A stretch of 64,000 nt of DNA from Veillonella sp. DNF00869 (GCF_001553345.1 NZ_KQ960768.1:83238-147237), one strand, 5' to 3'. Positions 16,506 to 26,769 are shown, numbered from the stretch's first letter. A program made the numbers and translations. Notes: generated from the letters alone by a model not told the origin.

Positions 16506-17421
16506 GCACAGCCTCCCGTACTTGTAGTTTATGTTCAATATCTACAATTTCATGAATTTTAGTATTCCAACGATGTTGGAACCATAACCATTCATCTGGA
16601 TGTTCCTTAATAAAATCTTCCGTAATTTTAACAGTCGCTTCTGTTAAGCGGAACATATCTTTCTCTACATCACCTGTATCTTCATAATATAAAGGAGGTA
16701 ATATATGTACAATGTGCCCTTTCTCTTTACGAGAAGCAAATACAGGAACTACAGGGGCTTTAAATTTTTTCGCAAATGATGCTGGTCCCGTCACTGCTGA
16801 TGATTCTTGTCCCAAGAACATGACAGGTAATCCTTGATACCATCCATCTTGATCCGCTAAAAATCCCAATAGTTTCTTCGCTTTCATTGCCTGTGCAGCG
16901 CCCCTCATTTCGGATCCACCACGAGCAAATACTTCTAAACCTACCATTTCACGGTATTCATTCAGCAATCTTGTAAATTGAGCATTAGGCTGCTTTTTAA
17001 CAATCGTTGTAGATGGATAACCATGGGCCGCTAAGGCTGCTCCCATCCATTCCCAGTTGCCTACATGAGCCGTCAAAATAATAACACCTTTATCTTCTGC
17101 TAAGGCTGCATCTAAATGCTCTAATCCACGCATTTCAATATGTTCTTTAATGAACTGAGGTGTTAAGTTCGGCATGTACAACATTTCCATAACGGAGCGA
17201 CCTAAGTTTTGAAAGAGTCGACCTAATATAGCATTCGCTTCTTTTTCATCTATAGAAAGGCCAATCATGAGGTTATGTAGTCCTCGTTTGACCTGTTTTT
17301 TCCCTACTAATCTATATAAAGGTCCTAGAGATGCTCCAATGGATAAGATTGTAGAATAAGGTAATGTACAAACTAACTTACTTAGTGTTTTTAAGGCTGT
17401 ATATTGCCATTCTCCTGCCAT
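16492..17421 (-). CDS. lpxL: Lipid A biosynthesis lauroyl-type acyltransferase (first copy)
   Basis: A 309-residue LpxL/HtrB-family acyltransferase that adds a secondary acyl chain to Kdo2-lipid IVA at the inner membrane. The H-x4-E/D catalytic motif appears as LTAHVGNWEWMGAAL, with later ADQDGWYQGLPVMFLG and HRWNTK segments typical of the family. GGAGG precedes the ATG by a few bases. It lies between kdsC and lptC. A second paralogue is at 28983-29897. The two may differ in chain or position specificity, which cannot be read from sequence. Confidence 0.93.
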   Translation of the reverse strand: MAGEWQYTALKTLSKLVCTLPYSTILSIGASLGPLYRLVGKKQVKRGLHNLMIGLSIDEKEANAILGRLFQNLGRSVMEMLYMPNLTPQFIKEHIEMRGLEHLDAALAEDKGVIILTAHVGNWEWMGAALAAHGYPSTTIVKKQPNAQFTRLLNEYREMVGLEVFARGGSEMRGAAQAMKAKKLLGFLADQDGWYQGLPVMFLGQESSAVTGPASFAKKFKAPVVPVFASRKEKGHIVHILPPLYYEDTGDVEKDMFRLTEATVKITEDFIKEHPDEWLWFQHRWNTKIHEIVDIEHKLQVREAVHEEQ

Positions 17422-17434
17422 GAAAGCCTCCTTT

Positions 17435-17956
17435 CTATTGACCTACTTGATAGGATTCCTCACGATATGTACGCACAGCATCCTCCCAAAGTCCTTCTTG
17501 CTTTAAAATATACTCCACTGCTTCTCGCACAGCTCCTTCTCCACCTTTTGCTTGACAGATATAGTGAGCTACTGCTTGCACTTCTGATACACCATCTTGT
17601 GGTGTCATAGCTAATCCTACTTTAGACATAATGCCTAAATCATTGAGATCATCGCCCATATAAGCTACTTCATGAGCCTCTAATTGTAATGTATGTAAGA
17701 GTTCCTGTAAAGCAGCACTCTTATTATGACTTCCCATTTGAATATGAGAAATATTTAACTCTTTTGCCCGTCTCTCTACCATGAGAGATGTGCGCCCAGT
17801 AATAATGGCTGTTTGCAATCCCATACGCTTGGCCAAAGCTAATCCTAAACCATCTTTTGCATGAAAAGCTTTCACTTCTTCTCCACTAGATGTATAAATA
17901 ATCTCACCTTTTGTAAGTACTCCATCTACATCTAGGGCTAAACAACGTATTGCCAT
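17435..17956 (-). CDS. kdsC: 3-deoxy-D-manno-octulosonate 8-phosphate phosphatase
   Basis: A 173-residue HAD phosphatase that removes phosphate from Kdo 8-phosphate. The nucleophile motif is LALDVDGVLTKG with Asp9 and Asp11, motif II/III surrounds TAIITGRTS, and motif IV is YMGDDLNDLGIM. It has no cap domain, as is usual for tetrameric KdsC. Its ATG overlaps the kdsD stop codon by one base, giving translational coupling. It continues the Kdo set kdsB-kdsA-kdsD-kdsC. Confidence 0.95.
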   Translation of the reverse strand: MAIRCLALDVDGVLTKGEIIYTSSGEEVKAFHAKDGLGLALAKRMGLQTAIITGRTSLMVERRAKELNISHIQMGSHNKSAALQELLHTLQLEAHEVAYMGDDLNDLGIMSKVGLAMTPQDGVSEVQAVAHYICQAKGGEGAVREAVEYILKQEGLWEDAVRTYREESYQVGQ

Positions 17957-18927
17957 TACACAATACCTCTTCGTAATAAATCTGTAATATGTACTAAACC
18001 AAGGCTCATTCCATCCTGTCCAACAACTGGTAATACAGTAATCGGACGAGGCTGATTTTTCTCCATCATATGTAGCGCTTCTGCCGCTAGTTTATCTTTA
18101 GTAATGGTACGCGGTGATTTTGTCATCATATCTTCCACAGACCATACTAGGAAATTGCATCCAGAATCTAGACCACGTCGAATATCTCCATCCGTTACTA
18201 ATCCGATTAATTTACCTTCTTCATCTACTACGTTAGCTGCTCCAAGTCCTTTGTTGGTCATGACAAATAATGCATCTTGCACAGTAGCACCCTTATGAAT
18301 AATAGGATTGTTATCTCCGCTATGCATAATATTTTCTACTGTGAGCAATAATTTACGACCTAGGGAACCACCTGGATGGAATACAGCAAAGTTTTCTGGC
18401 GTAAATTTATGTTGATCTAATAAGCATACTGCTAATGCATCGCCTAATGCTAATGCTGCGGTGGTACTACTAGTGGGAGCTAGCCCTAACGGACAGGCTT
18501 CCTTATCTACACACACAACCAAGACTACATCAGAATTTTTTCCCAATGTAGAACTTGGGTTTCCCACTACAGAAATTAATTTAGCACCAATACGGCGCAA
18601 GGAAGGCAATAAGCTAATGACTTCACTAGTTTCCCCACTATTTGAGAAAGCTAATACTACATCATCAGATGTTACCATCCCTAAATCACCATGTACCCCT
18701 TCACCAGGGTGTAAGAATAATGCAGGTGTACCTGTACTCGCTAATGTAGCCGAAATTTTTCGTGCAATATGTCCAGATTTTCCCATACCTGTACAGACCA
18801 CGCGTCCCTTAGCTGCTAAAATTAACTCTACAGCCGTTTCAAAACGATGATCTAATGTTTCAATTAAGTCTAACACTGCTTTTGATTCTTCTTGGAGCAC
18901 CTGTGCTGCTCGTTCAAGTATCTTCAT
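17956..18927 (-). CDS. kdsD: D-arabinose 5-phosphate isomerase
   Basis: A 323-residue enzyme that converts ribulose 5-phosphate to arabinose 5-phosphate, the first committed precursor of Kdo. The N-terminal SIS domain (about 1-185) contains GMGKSGHIARKISATLASTG and FSNSGETSEV; two CBS domains follow (about 205-323). This SIS-CBS-CBS layout is the KdsD/GutQ form. It sits between kdsA and kdsC. Confidence 0.95.
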   Translation of the reverse strand: MKILERAAQVLQEESKAVLDLIETLDHRFETAVELILAAKGRVVCTGMGKSGHIARKISATLASTGTPALFLHPGEGVHGDLGMVTSDDVVLAFSNSGETSEVISLLPSLRRIGAKLISVVGNPSSTLGKNSDVVLVVCVDKEACPLGLAPTSSTTAALALGDALAVCLLDQHKFTPENFAVFHPGGSLGRKLLLTVENIMHSGDNNPIIHKGATVQDALFVMTNKGLGAANVVDEEGKLIGLVTDGDIRRGLDSGCNFLVWSVEDMMTKSPRTITKDKLAAEALHMMEKNQPRPITVLPVVGQDGMSLGLVHITDLLRRGIV

Positions 18928-18954
18928 AGTTCACCTGCATCCTTTACATCTGTA

Positions 18955-19773
18955 CTATTTTTTTACGATTTTGTCGATAGCCACTAAATCAGTTAATAGT
19001 TCTTCTAGAGAGTCTAAATATAACATGTTTGGCCCATCTGAAAGCGCTTCTTCTGGATTATCATGAACTTCAAAGAACAATCCATCTACACCACTTGCTA
19101 CAGCACCGCGTGCTAGGTTCGCAACAAATTCACGTTGACCAGAAGAAGCTGTACCTGCCCCACCTGGTAATTGTACGGAATGCGTAGCATCAAAAATAAC
19201 TGGATACTCAAAGGAACGCATAATCGGGAAGGATCTCATGTCTACCACTAAATTATTGTAACCAAAACTAAATCCGCGTTCTGTAAGCATCAAGTTTTGA
19301 TTTCCTGATTCTTCCATTTTCTTCAATACATTGCTCATATCTTTCGGAGCCATGAATTGACCTTTTTTCACATTCACGCATTTTCCAGTCGCTGCTGCTC
19401 CGTATACCAAATCAGTTTGTCGACATAAGAAGGCTGGGATTTGAAGAATATCTAATACTTCTGCAGCCGCATCAATTTGAGTAATATCATGGATATCACT
19501 TACTACTGGTACCTGCAATTCTTCTTTAATAGCTTTCAAAATTTCTAAACCTTCTACGAGACCTGGGCCACGGAAGGAAGAATAGCTAGATCGATTGGCT
19601 TTATCAAAGGAAGCTTTGAATACATAGGGAATACCTACTTTATCACAAATTGCTTTCGCACGACGACCAATCTCTAATGTACGTTCATAGCCCTCAATTA
19701 CACATGGACCTGCTAATAGAAATAAGCCTTTCCCTCCACCAAGTGTAAGGTTGCCTACTTGTACTGTTTTCAT
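18955..19773 (-). CDS. kdsA: 3-deoxy-8-phosphooctulonate synthase
   Basis: A 272-residue TIM-barrel enzyme that condenses phosphoenolpyruvate with arabinose 5-phosphate. Family motifs include LLAGPCVIEG near the N-terminus, FKASFDKANRSS, VVSDIHDITQ and FDATHSVQLPGG. The metal-site Cys is present in GPCVIE, so it could be a metal-dependent class II enzyme, but this is not settled by sight. It sits 26 nt downstream of kdsB. Confidence 0.96.
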   Translation of the reverse strand: MKTVQVGNLTLGGGKGLFLLAGPCVIEGYERTLEIGRRAKAICDKVGIPYVFKASFDKANRSSYSSFRGPGLVEGLEILKAIKEELQVPVVSDIHDITQIDAAAEVLDILQIPAFLCRQTDLVYGAAATGKCVNVKKGQFMAPKDMSNVLKKMEESGNQNLMLTERGFSFGYNNLVVDMRSFPIMRSFEYPVIFDATHSVQLPGGAGTASSGQREFVANLARGAVASGVDGLFFEVHDNPEEALSDGPNMLYLDSLEELLTDLVAIDKIVKK

Positions 19774-19799
19774 TGTATCTCCTTTCTAAACAAAATTGT

Positions 19800-20531
19800 T
19801 TATGCTTCTAATTGGTGAAATATTTCATTCACTCGTTCTAAATCTTCTGGTGTATCTACTCCAACAAAGCGCTGGTCTGTAGTAATGACTCGGATCGTAT
19901 ATCCATTTTCTAAGGCTCGTAACTGCTCTAAGGATTCAGTTAATTCTGCTGGTGTCGGTTCCATCTTAGCATATGTTAATAGAAACTGACGATTATATCC
20001 ATACATACCTACATGCTTGAGTGGAGCAACCACAAATGCATGTCTAGGGTGAGGAATTAAAGAACGGGAAAAATACATGGCATTCCCTAGGCGATTTACA
20101 ATTACCTTGACAGCACTAGGCTCATTATATTCTGATTCTAACAAAGGACAGCCTACCGTCCCCATTTGTAAGGTTGAATCTTCTTTGAATTGACGTGCCA
20201 ATGCATCGATAACAGAAGCATCAATCAGTGGCTCATCACCTTGTACATTGATAATCACATCAATATCAGTTCTTGTAGATGCTACTTCTGCTAAGCGGTC
20301 AGTACCCGTCAAATGATCAGCTCTTGTCATCATAACTTGCCCACCAAATTGGATGACCGCCTCATATACCCGTTCATCATCAGTGGCCACAATGACCTCA
20401 TGAATTTCAGTGGCTTTTGAAACTTGTTCATACACTCGTTGAATCATTGGCTTATTACCAATCATCGCCAACGGTTTTCCTGGTAATCGAGTAGATCCAT
20501 AACGAGCTGGAATAATACAAGCTATACGCAT
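19800..20531 (-). CDS. kdsB: 3-deoxy-manno-octulosonate cytidylyltransferase
   Basis: A 243-residue enzyme that activates Kdo as CMP-Kdo for transfer to lipid A by WaaA. The nucleotide-binding start IPARYGSTRLPGKPLAMI and the INVQGDEPLID metal-site motif are clear. The stop of lpxK lies one base before its start, so the two are coupled. Size matches the family. Confidence 0.96.
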   Translation of the reverse strand: MRIACIIPARYGSTRLPGKPLAMIGNKPMIQRVYEQVSKATEIHEVIVATDDERVYEAVIQFGGQVMMTRADHLTGTDRLAEVASTRTDIDVIINVQGDEPLIDASVIDALARQFKEDSTLQMGTVGCPLLESEYNEPSAVKVIVNRLGNAMYFSRSLIPHPRHAFVVAPLKHVGMYGYNRQFLLTYAKMEPTPAELTESLEQLRALENGYTIRVITTDQRFVGVDTPEDLERVNEIFHQLEA

Positions 20532-20532
20532 A

Positions 20533-21660
20533 TTACTTCCCCTTTGCTATTTGCAAGACATAAGATTTAAAATCTTCTTCACCTTTGGTAAATTCAATAC
20601 CTATCACTAATACATAAACAGGGATCTTTAAATCTCGTATAGCCCGTACTTGTGATAACTTAACTGCATCTTTTTCCGTTGTAATGATGCCTTGAATCCC
20701 CGTTTTAAAGCAGTGTTGCCATAGTTTTACAACATCATCTTCGGAATAATCATGATGGTCACCAAAGCTCATCATATCCTGCACCGTAAATCCATAGCTT
20801 TCTAAATTAGCAATGAACGAACTAGGTTGCCCAATGCCACTAATCGCTAGCAATGGAGTGCCATCATAGTCACTAATATGATGAATCGGGCCATTATGAC
20901 TCCACTCTTCCAAGGTTTGAAAGCCCACTGTTTGATGAATGGTTTCTGCTACCGGAACAAGAGGTGCCAAGGAATGAATCTCTGCACGTAGTGCTTCTAG
21001 TTGTTCCGAATCCACTTGATTCGTTTTCGTTAACACAATATAGGTAGCTCTCTTCAAGTTTTCCAATGGTTCTCGTAGAAGCCCTCTTGGCAATACCGCA
21101 CCATAACCAAATGGGTGACTTGCATCAATCAACACAATATCTGCATCACGGCCCAAGGCACGATGCTGAAATCCATCATCCAAGACAAGCACATCGGATT
21201 GCATATCTTCAACGGCAATTTTTGCAGACTCTACTCGTTTTGAACCTATAATAACATTCGCATTAGGTAATGTTTTTGCCAATAACCAAGCTTCATCACC
21301 ACTAATAAAAGAGGATACATCAACAGCCCCTCGTCTAGATACGACAATAGGCTTTTTATTATTATCTGCTTTGTAACCACGGCTTAAGACGCTCACTGTA
21401 TGTTGGGCTGCATCTAATGTTTCACAGACATAACGTACCATGGGTGTTTTGCCCGTGCCTCCAACTGTAATATTTCCTATACTAATGACCGGCACTGGCA
21501 TTCGCAACACTCGGTGTGGGTGGTTATAGCGTTCATTGCGATATTCTACGACTCTTTCATAGACTTTACTAGCCTTTTCCAAACCATTGCGCAGAGCATC
21601 TCCTAAGGAGCCTTCCATCTGTCCACTAATGATATGCTTAAAGAGTTGTTCTCCTTTCAT
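20533..21660 (-). CDS. lpxK: Tetraacyldisaccharide 4'-kinase
   Basis: A 375-residue inner-membrane-associated kinase that phosphorylates the 4' position of the lipid A disaccharide to form lipid IVA. The P-loop is VGGTGKTPMV in the segment VISIGNITVGGTGKTP, and VLDDGFQHRALGRDADIVLID carries the Walker B-like and base residues. GGAGGAGG precedes the ATG. It is slightly longer than the E. coli protein (328). It lies 61 nt downstream of waaA. Confidence 0.95.
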   Translation of the reverse strand: MKGEQLFKHIISGQMEGSLGDALRNGLEKASKVYERVVEYRNERYNHPHRVLRMPVPVISIGNITVGGTGKTPMVRYVCETLDAAQHTVSVLSRGYKADNNKKPIVVSRRGAVDVSSFISGDEAWLLAKTLPNANVIIGSKRVESAKIAVEDMQSDVLVLDDGFQHRALGRDADIVLIDASHPFGYGAVLPRGLLREPLENLKRATYIVLTKTNQVDSEQLEALRAEIHSLAPLVPVAETIHQTVGFQTLEEWSHNGPIHHISDYDGTPLLAISGIGQPSSFIANLESYGFTVQDMMSFGDHHDYSEDDVVKLWQHCFKTGIQGIITTEKDAVKLSQVRAIRDLKIPVYVLVIGIEFTKGEEDFKSYVLQIAKGK

Positions 21661-21721
21661 GAGTAAACCTCCTCCGTATCCCCTTAGTATAACTTAGGAT
21701 ATTAAAACTAATATGAATCGA

Positions 21722-23026
21722 TTATGGTACTATGTGAAAGCGTTCAAAAAGACGGCGTAACTCCTCGGTATTGCGCTGTGTAGCCCCCCGATTTTCACTG
21801 ACTACTTCCAAGCAATGACGACTCATCTCTTCTCGCATAGCATGGTTAGCACACAAAGTTTGCAATACTCTTAATAATTCTCTTTCATCATGTACCATCG
21901 TACAAGCACCACGGGAGCTCAACAAACTATAGATTTCCTTAAAGTTAAACATATGTGGTCCTACAATAATTGGCTTACCATGAGCAGCTGGTTCCAATAT
22001 ATTATGGCCTCCAGTTTTTACTAAAGATCCACCTACAAAAATAATATCCCCCAAACTATATAGACGACCTAATTCACCGATGGTATCTAAAATCACCACT
22101 GGAATTTCTTCATGTACAGGTTCTGTCATCGCACTACGACAAATCGCTTTCAACCCATATTTTTGAGATAATGCTTTTACATCATTACCACGCATAATTT
22201 CGCGAGGTGCAATCAGTAATCGCGCATTGGGATAAGATTGTAAAATTTCTTTAAACGCTTGAAACAACTTATCCTCTTCCCCTTTATGGGTACTACCTGC
22301 CACGATAATAGGATGATTATGTCCAAATCCAAACTCATGTTGCAATTGTTCTTTTTCTTCATCTGTTACCGTTGCATAGGTTTGATCATATTTCGTATTC
22401 CCTGTAACGGTTACCTCTTGTACATTTGCCCCTAATACAGTGATATATTCCGCATCTAATTTAGATTGCATACAGAATCGATCTATGGACCCCAACATAT
22501 CATGCATAAAAGATTTAATATGCATATACCGTGACATAGAACGATCACTGATACGACCATTGACCATCATAACTGGAATCTGTTCAGCTTTGGCAATACG
22601 AAGAAAGTTTGGCCAAATTTCAGTTTCAACCAATAAAATTGCAATGGGCTTAATCGTTGTCAAAATTCTTCGTGTCAAAAATGGCAAGTCTAAGGGAAAG
22701 AAAATAATCCCTTCTGCTTCTGGAATGATGCGGCGTGCCATGGCATGTCCAGTAGCGGTTACCACAGATACAACTACAACTGCATCAGGAAAGCTTTTTT
22801 TGATATCTTTCACCAATGGGCTGGTAGCTACAATTTCGCCTACAGAAGCCGCATGCAACCAAATAGCCCGTTTACCTTCAATTTTTTTCATCAATGTGCT
22901 AGGCATGAATCCTGCACTTTGTTTGATCCGCTCGTAGAATCCTTCTTCAAAGGCCAAACGGTAGAGAATCACCGGTATCAAGCCAATCCAATAGATAATG
23001 AGAAGTATATTGTATATCCAATACAT
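21722..23026 (-). CDS. waaA: Kdo transferase WaaA (KdtA)
   Basis: A 434-residue GT30-family glycosyltransferase adding Kdo from CMP-Kdo to lipid IVA. An N-terminal membrane anchor covers about 1-22. Conserved segments include LHAASVGEIVATSPLV (catalytic Glu), VETEIWPNFLR, and the CMP-binding FVGGSLVKTGGHNILEPAA. Whether it adds one or two Kdo units cannot be told from sequence. It begins 3 nt after the msbA stop. Confidence 0.95.
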   Translation of the reverse strand: MYWIYNILLIIYWIGLIPVILYRLAFEEGFYERIKQSAGFMPSTLMKKIEGKRAIWLHAASVGEIVATSPLVKDIKKSFPDAVVVVSVVTATGHAMARRIIPEAEGIIFFPLDLPFLTRRILTTIKPIAILLVETEIWPNFLRIAKAEQIPVMMVNGRISDRSMSRYMHIKSFMHDMLGSIDRFCMQSKLDAEYITVLGANVQEVTVTGNTKYDQTYATVTDEEKEQLQHEFGFGHNHPIIVAGSTHKGEEDKLFQAFKEILQSYPNARLLIAPREIMRGNDVKALSQKYGLKAICRSAMTEPVHEEIPVVILDTIGELGRLYSLGDIIFVGGSLVKTGGHNILEPAAHGKPIIVGPHMFNFKEIYSLLSSRGACTMVHDERELLRVLQTLCANHAMREEMSRHCLEVVSENRGATQRNTEELRRLFERFHIVP

Positions 23027-23029
23027 AGT

Positions 23030-24757
23030 TTATCCTTTTCTGGCAAATTGAACAGAATATAAATGACTATATAAGCCATTCAACGCTAATAATTCATCAT
23101 GTGTGCCTTCTTCTACAACACAACCTTGCTGTAAGACCACAATATGATCGGCATGTTTAATAGTACTCAATCTATGAGCAATGACTAGAGCCGTTCTATT
23201 TTTCATTAGTCGTTCTAACGCTTCTTGTACAATTTTTTCACTTTCAGTATCTAAGGCTGAGGTAGCCTCATCAAGAATTAAAATGCTCGGATTTTTCAAG
23301 ATAGCTCGTGCAATAGCAATACGTTGACGCTGACCACCCGATAAAGAGTTACCTCGCTCTCCCACAATCGTATCAAATCCATTCGGTAATTTTTCAATAA
23401 ACTCATAGGCATTCGCTGCTTTAGCCGCCTCAATGATTTCTTGTTCAGTAGCATCTAAGCGACCATATAAAATATTTTCACGTACTGTTGCATTGAATAA
23501 CATCGTATCTTGTGGTACTAAACCAATATTTTCTCGTAAGGACGTAAATGTGACATCTCGCACATCTACACCATCAATGCGAATGGCGCCACCTGTTACA
23601 TCATAAAAACGTGGTAACAAGTTCGCAATCGTTGATTTGCCGGCTCCAGAAGGACCAACAATCGCCACGGTTTGCCCTTGTTTCACCGTTAAGTTGACGC
23701 CTTTTAAAGCTAAATTATCTTCATCATAAGCAAATTGTACATTGTCGAATTCTACAGTTCCTTGTACATCAGTTAATGCTTTTGCCGTTGGTGATTCTTT
23801 CACATGTGGTTCTGTTTCTAAAATGTCGATAACACGATCTCCTGCTGCCATTGCTTTTTGCAAGTTACCATAGACTTGAGTTAAGCGTTTCACAGGGTTA
23901 GATAAGTTAATAGCATAAATTAAGAATGCAATCAAGGAACCTGCTGTAATATAACCTTGCACTACAGAATATCCGCCATACCATAAAATAATCACTACTG
24001 CAATGGCCGCTGCAAATTCCACCATAGGCCCCATGACAGCTGTTAATTTGGTAGCTTTCATAGCAGCATCAAAGTTATTTTGGTTCTCTTGTTCAAATCG
24101 CTTAAATTCATATGTTTCACGAGCAAAAGAACGAATCACGCGCACCCCTGAGATAACTTCTTGTAAAAACGCCGTAATATCCGCTGTTCTACCTTGTACC
24201 TCATGACCTGCAGAGCGCAATTTTTTACCAAATATATTCGTTAATCCTAATACAACAGGCACAATAATCAAGGTTAAAAGGGATAGTTTCCAATCCAAGT
24301 AAAACATGAAGACTAAGGACCCTACTAAGGTAACTCCTTCTGTCATGAACGATATAAGATTGTCTACAATAGCTTGTTGTAACGCCCCTACATCACTAGT
24401 CACATTACTCATGATAACCCCTGTTTTACGACGGTCAAAATAAGCTTGATCTAACTTTTGTAAATGCTTAAATAAGGTTTCACGAATATCGATAACCACG
24501 CGCTGTCCTACATAAGCCATCATATAGTTTTGCCCATAGGTAGCAAATCCACGAAGCAAGAAAATTACTAAAATAGCAATCACAATTAATGTTAATAAGC
24601 CTAAATCTTTATCTTGCAATACGCCATCCACTACATTTCGGATTAACCATGGTACCACTAAATACCCCATGGCAGCTGCAATCATGCAAAATATCCCTAA
24701 TATGAGTCGCATCCTATATGGCACAATAAATGCCAATAGTTGTTTATAACGATTCAT
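23030..24757 (-). CDS. msbA: Lipid A flippase MsbA-type ABC exporter
   Basis: A 575-residue half-transporter with six membrane helices (about 1-310) fused to an ATPase. Walker A is GPSGAGKSTIANLLPRF, the signature LSGGQRQRIAIARAIL, and Walker B ILILDEATSALD, followed by the H-loop IAHRLST. Its place between lpxB and waaA in a lipid A operon makes flipping of lipid A across the inner membrane the likely role, though the family also includes multidrug exporters that look alike. Confidence 0.9.
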   Translation of the reverse strand: MNRYKQLLAFIVPYRMRLILGIFCMIAAAMGYLVVPWLIRNVVDGVLQDKDLGLLTLIVIAILVIFLLRGFATYGQNYMMAYVGQRVVIDIRETLFKHLQKLDQAYFDRRKTGVIMSNVTSDVGALQQAIVDNLISFMTEGVTLVGSLVFMFYLDWKLSLLTLIIVPVVLGLTNIFGKKLRSAGHEVQGRTADITAFLQEVISGVRVIRSFARETYEFKRFEQENQNNFDAAMKATKLTAVMGPMVEFAAAIAVVIILWYGGYSVVQGYITAGSLIAFLIYAINLSNPVKRLTQVYGNLQKAMAAGDRVIDILETEPHVKESPTAKALTDVQGTVEFDNVQFAYDEDNLALKGVNLTVKQGQTVAIVGPSGAGKSTIANLLPRFYDVTGGAIRIDGVDVRDVTFTSLRENIGLVPQDTMLFNATVRENILYGRLDATEQEIIEAAKAANAYEFIEKLPNGFDTIVGERGNSLSGGQRQRIAIARAILKNPSILILDEATSALDTESEKIVQEALERLMKNRTALVIAHRLSTIKHADHIVVLQQGCVVEEGTHDELLALNGLYSHLYSVQFARKG

Positions 24758-25894
24758 TTACGCCTCCTTCATTGCGACTGATGCAATGACATCAGCTACA
24801 CGTTGCACCGCTCCCGGTGCCCCTAATTCTACTTTCACTTGCGCTAAATCAGCTTTCATCTGCGTATATACCGCCTCATGATCTAAGATATTAGCTAGTT
24901 CTCGTTCTACATTTTCTGGCGTTACATCCCCCTGTAATAACTCAGGAATAATGCGACGCTTCGCCATAATATTAGGCAATCCAATATGATCTATTTTTAC
25001 CAGTAATTTACCAATTCCATACGTAACAGGTGCCACTTTATAAATTAATACAGTAGGTACATCCATCAAGGCTGTTTCTAAGGTAGCTGTCCCTGAAGCC
25101 GCAATACATGCGGTACAAATCTGCATTAAATCATAGTTATGACCTTCTGTAACAGTGACTGGTACAGAATAACTTTGTAAAATTCTGTCAATATCTTCTC
25201 TAGGTATTGTATGTGCCCGTGGTAAGAAGAACTTCAAATCTGTATGATTTTTATATAACCGTTCTGCTGCTGCCAGCATTGTTGGTAATAACCCTTCTAC
25301 TTCTTGTTTACGACTACCTGGCATCAAAAGAATATTACGACTCCTTGTATCTGCACCAAAATGAGCAAGTGCTGCTTCGACGGACATGGTAGGATGTACA
25401 ATATCTACCAAAGGATTCCCTACAAATTCCACATCTACACCAAATTCACGGTATGCCTCTGCTTCAAAAGGAAAAATAGAAGCTACTTTTGTCACCGTTT
25501 TAGCGATATCCTTGCCTCGTCCTTTATTCCAAGCCCAAATGGTAGGGGCAATGTAATACACCACAGGTATATGTAATTCTTTTGCCACCTTCGCTAACTT
25601 CATATTAAAACCTGGATAGTCAATACACACCAACACATCTGGCTTTTCTCGTAGCATAGCTTCTTTTAAGAAGCTGCGAAGTTTAAAAAATGTGGGCAAA
25701 TGTTTTATTATTTCAACAATACCGATGAACCCTAGTTGCTGAATATCGTATATAATATTCACACCCGCTTCCTTCATCAAGTCTCCGCCCATGCCAAATA
25801 GTTGTGCTTTTGGATATGCCTCCAATAAAGCCTTTGCCACACTGGCACCATGCGTATCTCCTGATGCTTCACCAGCAGAAAACATAATCTTCAT
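24758..25894 (-). CDS. lpxB: Lipid-A-disaccharide synthase
   Basis: A 378-residue GT19-family enzyme joining UDP-2,3-diacylglucosamine and lipid X into the disaccharide of lipid A. The N-terminus MFSAGEASGDTHGA is diagnostic, followed by LFGMGGDLM, VYYIAPTIWAWNKGR and the GSRKQEVEGLLPTM UDP-binding segment. It adjoins msbA with no gap and follows lpxI by 2 nt. Length is normal. Confidence 0.96.
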   Translation of the reverse strand: MKIMFSAGEASGDTHGASVAKALLEAYPKAQLFGMGGDLMKEAGVNIIYDIQQLGFIGIVEIIKHLPTFFKLRSFLKEAMLREKPDVLVCIDYPGFNMKLAKVAKELHIPVVYYIAPTIWAWNKGRGKDIAKTVTKVASIFPFEAEAYREFGVDVEFVGNPLVDIVHPTMSVEAALAHFGADTRSRNILLMPGSRKQEVEGLLPTMLAAAERLYKNHTDLKFFLPRAHTIPREDIDRILQSYSVPVTVTEGHNYDLMQICTACIAASGTATLETALMDVPTVLIYKVAPVTYGIGKLLVKIDHIGLPNIMAKRRIIPELLQGDVTPENVERELANILDHEAVYTQMKADLAQVKVELGAPGAVQRVADVIASVAMKEA

Positions 25895-25896
25895 GC

Positions 25897-26721
25897 TTAC
25901 TCCTCATCCGGCCCTTCTACGGCACAGATTACGATACCTAATTCGTTTGCTTTTTGCAAAACTGCTTCTTGCTCAACAAAAATCGTCCGTTTCGCCTCCA
26001 TAGCTAGGACCTTGCAGTTACCGGTAATCATAGATTCTAACGTCTTCATACCTACCGCTGGAACATCAAAACGTACGTCCTGATTAGGTTTTGCAGTTTT
26101 TACCACCACAGCCCCTTCACGACCCAAGGCACCGCCTCGCTTGATACACTCATCGGTTCCTTCAATGGCTTCTATGGCCATCGCCGCTTGTTCTTTCACT
26201 ACTACGGTTTGTCCAATGTCAAGTGCACCCATTTGTTTCGCTAAGGTAAAGCCAAACTCAATATCTAATTGCTCCACCTCTGTTGGTTTTCTCATTGTCA
26301 TGACACCTACTGGTGGCATAAGAGATCTCATATATTTTGTTTGATCCGCTACCGCTAGTCCTTCTTTTTCTAATTCCTCTACGATAGCTAGCATGATCGT
26401 ATCATCTTTACGATTGCGCAAACGATTCAACAATTTGATCGTACGCATATCTGGTATGGTTGTTATCTTTTTATACAGATGTTCTTTTGTTACTTTTCCT
26501 AACATAGTCACATCTGTGACGCCCTCTTTAAGGAACGTTTTAATCACTGTATCTGATTTAAAGACGCTGATTTGGTAGTATGCATCGGCCTCTGCTTGTA
26601 ATTCAAGAGCTCCCTCTGTTACAACAGAAATGACCACAACTTCATAGCCTTCATGTTGAGCAGCTCGCATAAATTCAACTGGCAGATTACCAATTCCTGC
26701 AATCAATCCTACTTTCGCCAT
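25897..26721 (-). CDS. lpxI: UDP-2,3-diacylglucosamine diphosphatase LpxI
   Basis: A 274-residue DUF1009/LpxI protein that hydrolyses UDP-2,3-diacylglucosamine to lipid X. The N-terminal KVGLIAGIGNLPVEFMRAA and the mid-protein GKVTKEHLYKK and C-terminal VPAVGMKTLESM segments fit the family. LpxI replaces the metallophosphatase LpxH of E. coli. The ATG at 26721 has GGAGG 4 nt upstream; a frame extension to 26733 begins at GTG and overlaps that site. It is the first gene of the lpxI-to-lptF/G run and has its own promoter. Confidence 0.93.
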   Translation of the reverse strand: MAKVGLIAGIGNLPVEFMRAAQHEGYEVVVISVVTEGALELQAEADAYYQISVFKSDTVIKTFLKEGVTDVTMLGKVTKEHLYKKITTIPDMRTIKLLNRLRNRKDDTIMLAIVEELEKEGLAVADQTKYMRSLMPPVGVMTMRKPTEVEQLDIEFGFTLAKQMGALDIGQTVVVKEQAAMAIEAIEGTDECIKRGGALGREGAVVVKTAKPNQDVRFDVPAVGMKTLESMITGNCKVLAMEAKRTIFVEQEAVLQKANELGIVICAVEGPDEE

Positions 26722-26763
26722 AACGCCTCCCACTAACTTTTAATTATAAAAATTCTAATCTAT

Positions 26764-26769
26764 ATTATA
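26764..26769 (-). promoter_or_regulatory. Extended -10 promoter of the lpxI operon
   Basis: On the minus strand TATAAT (26769-26764) is preceded by TGG, an extended -10, with no good -35. It lies between the lpxA terminator and lpxI. Confidence 0.55.
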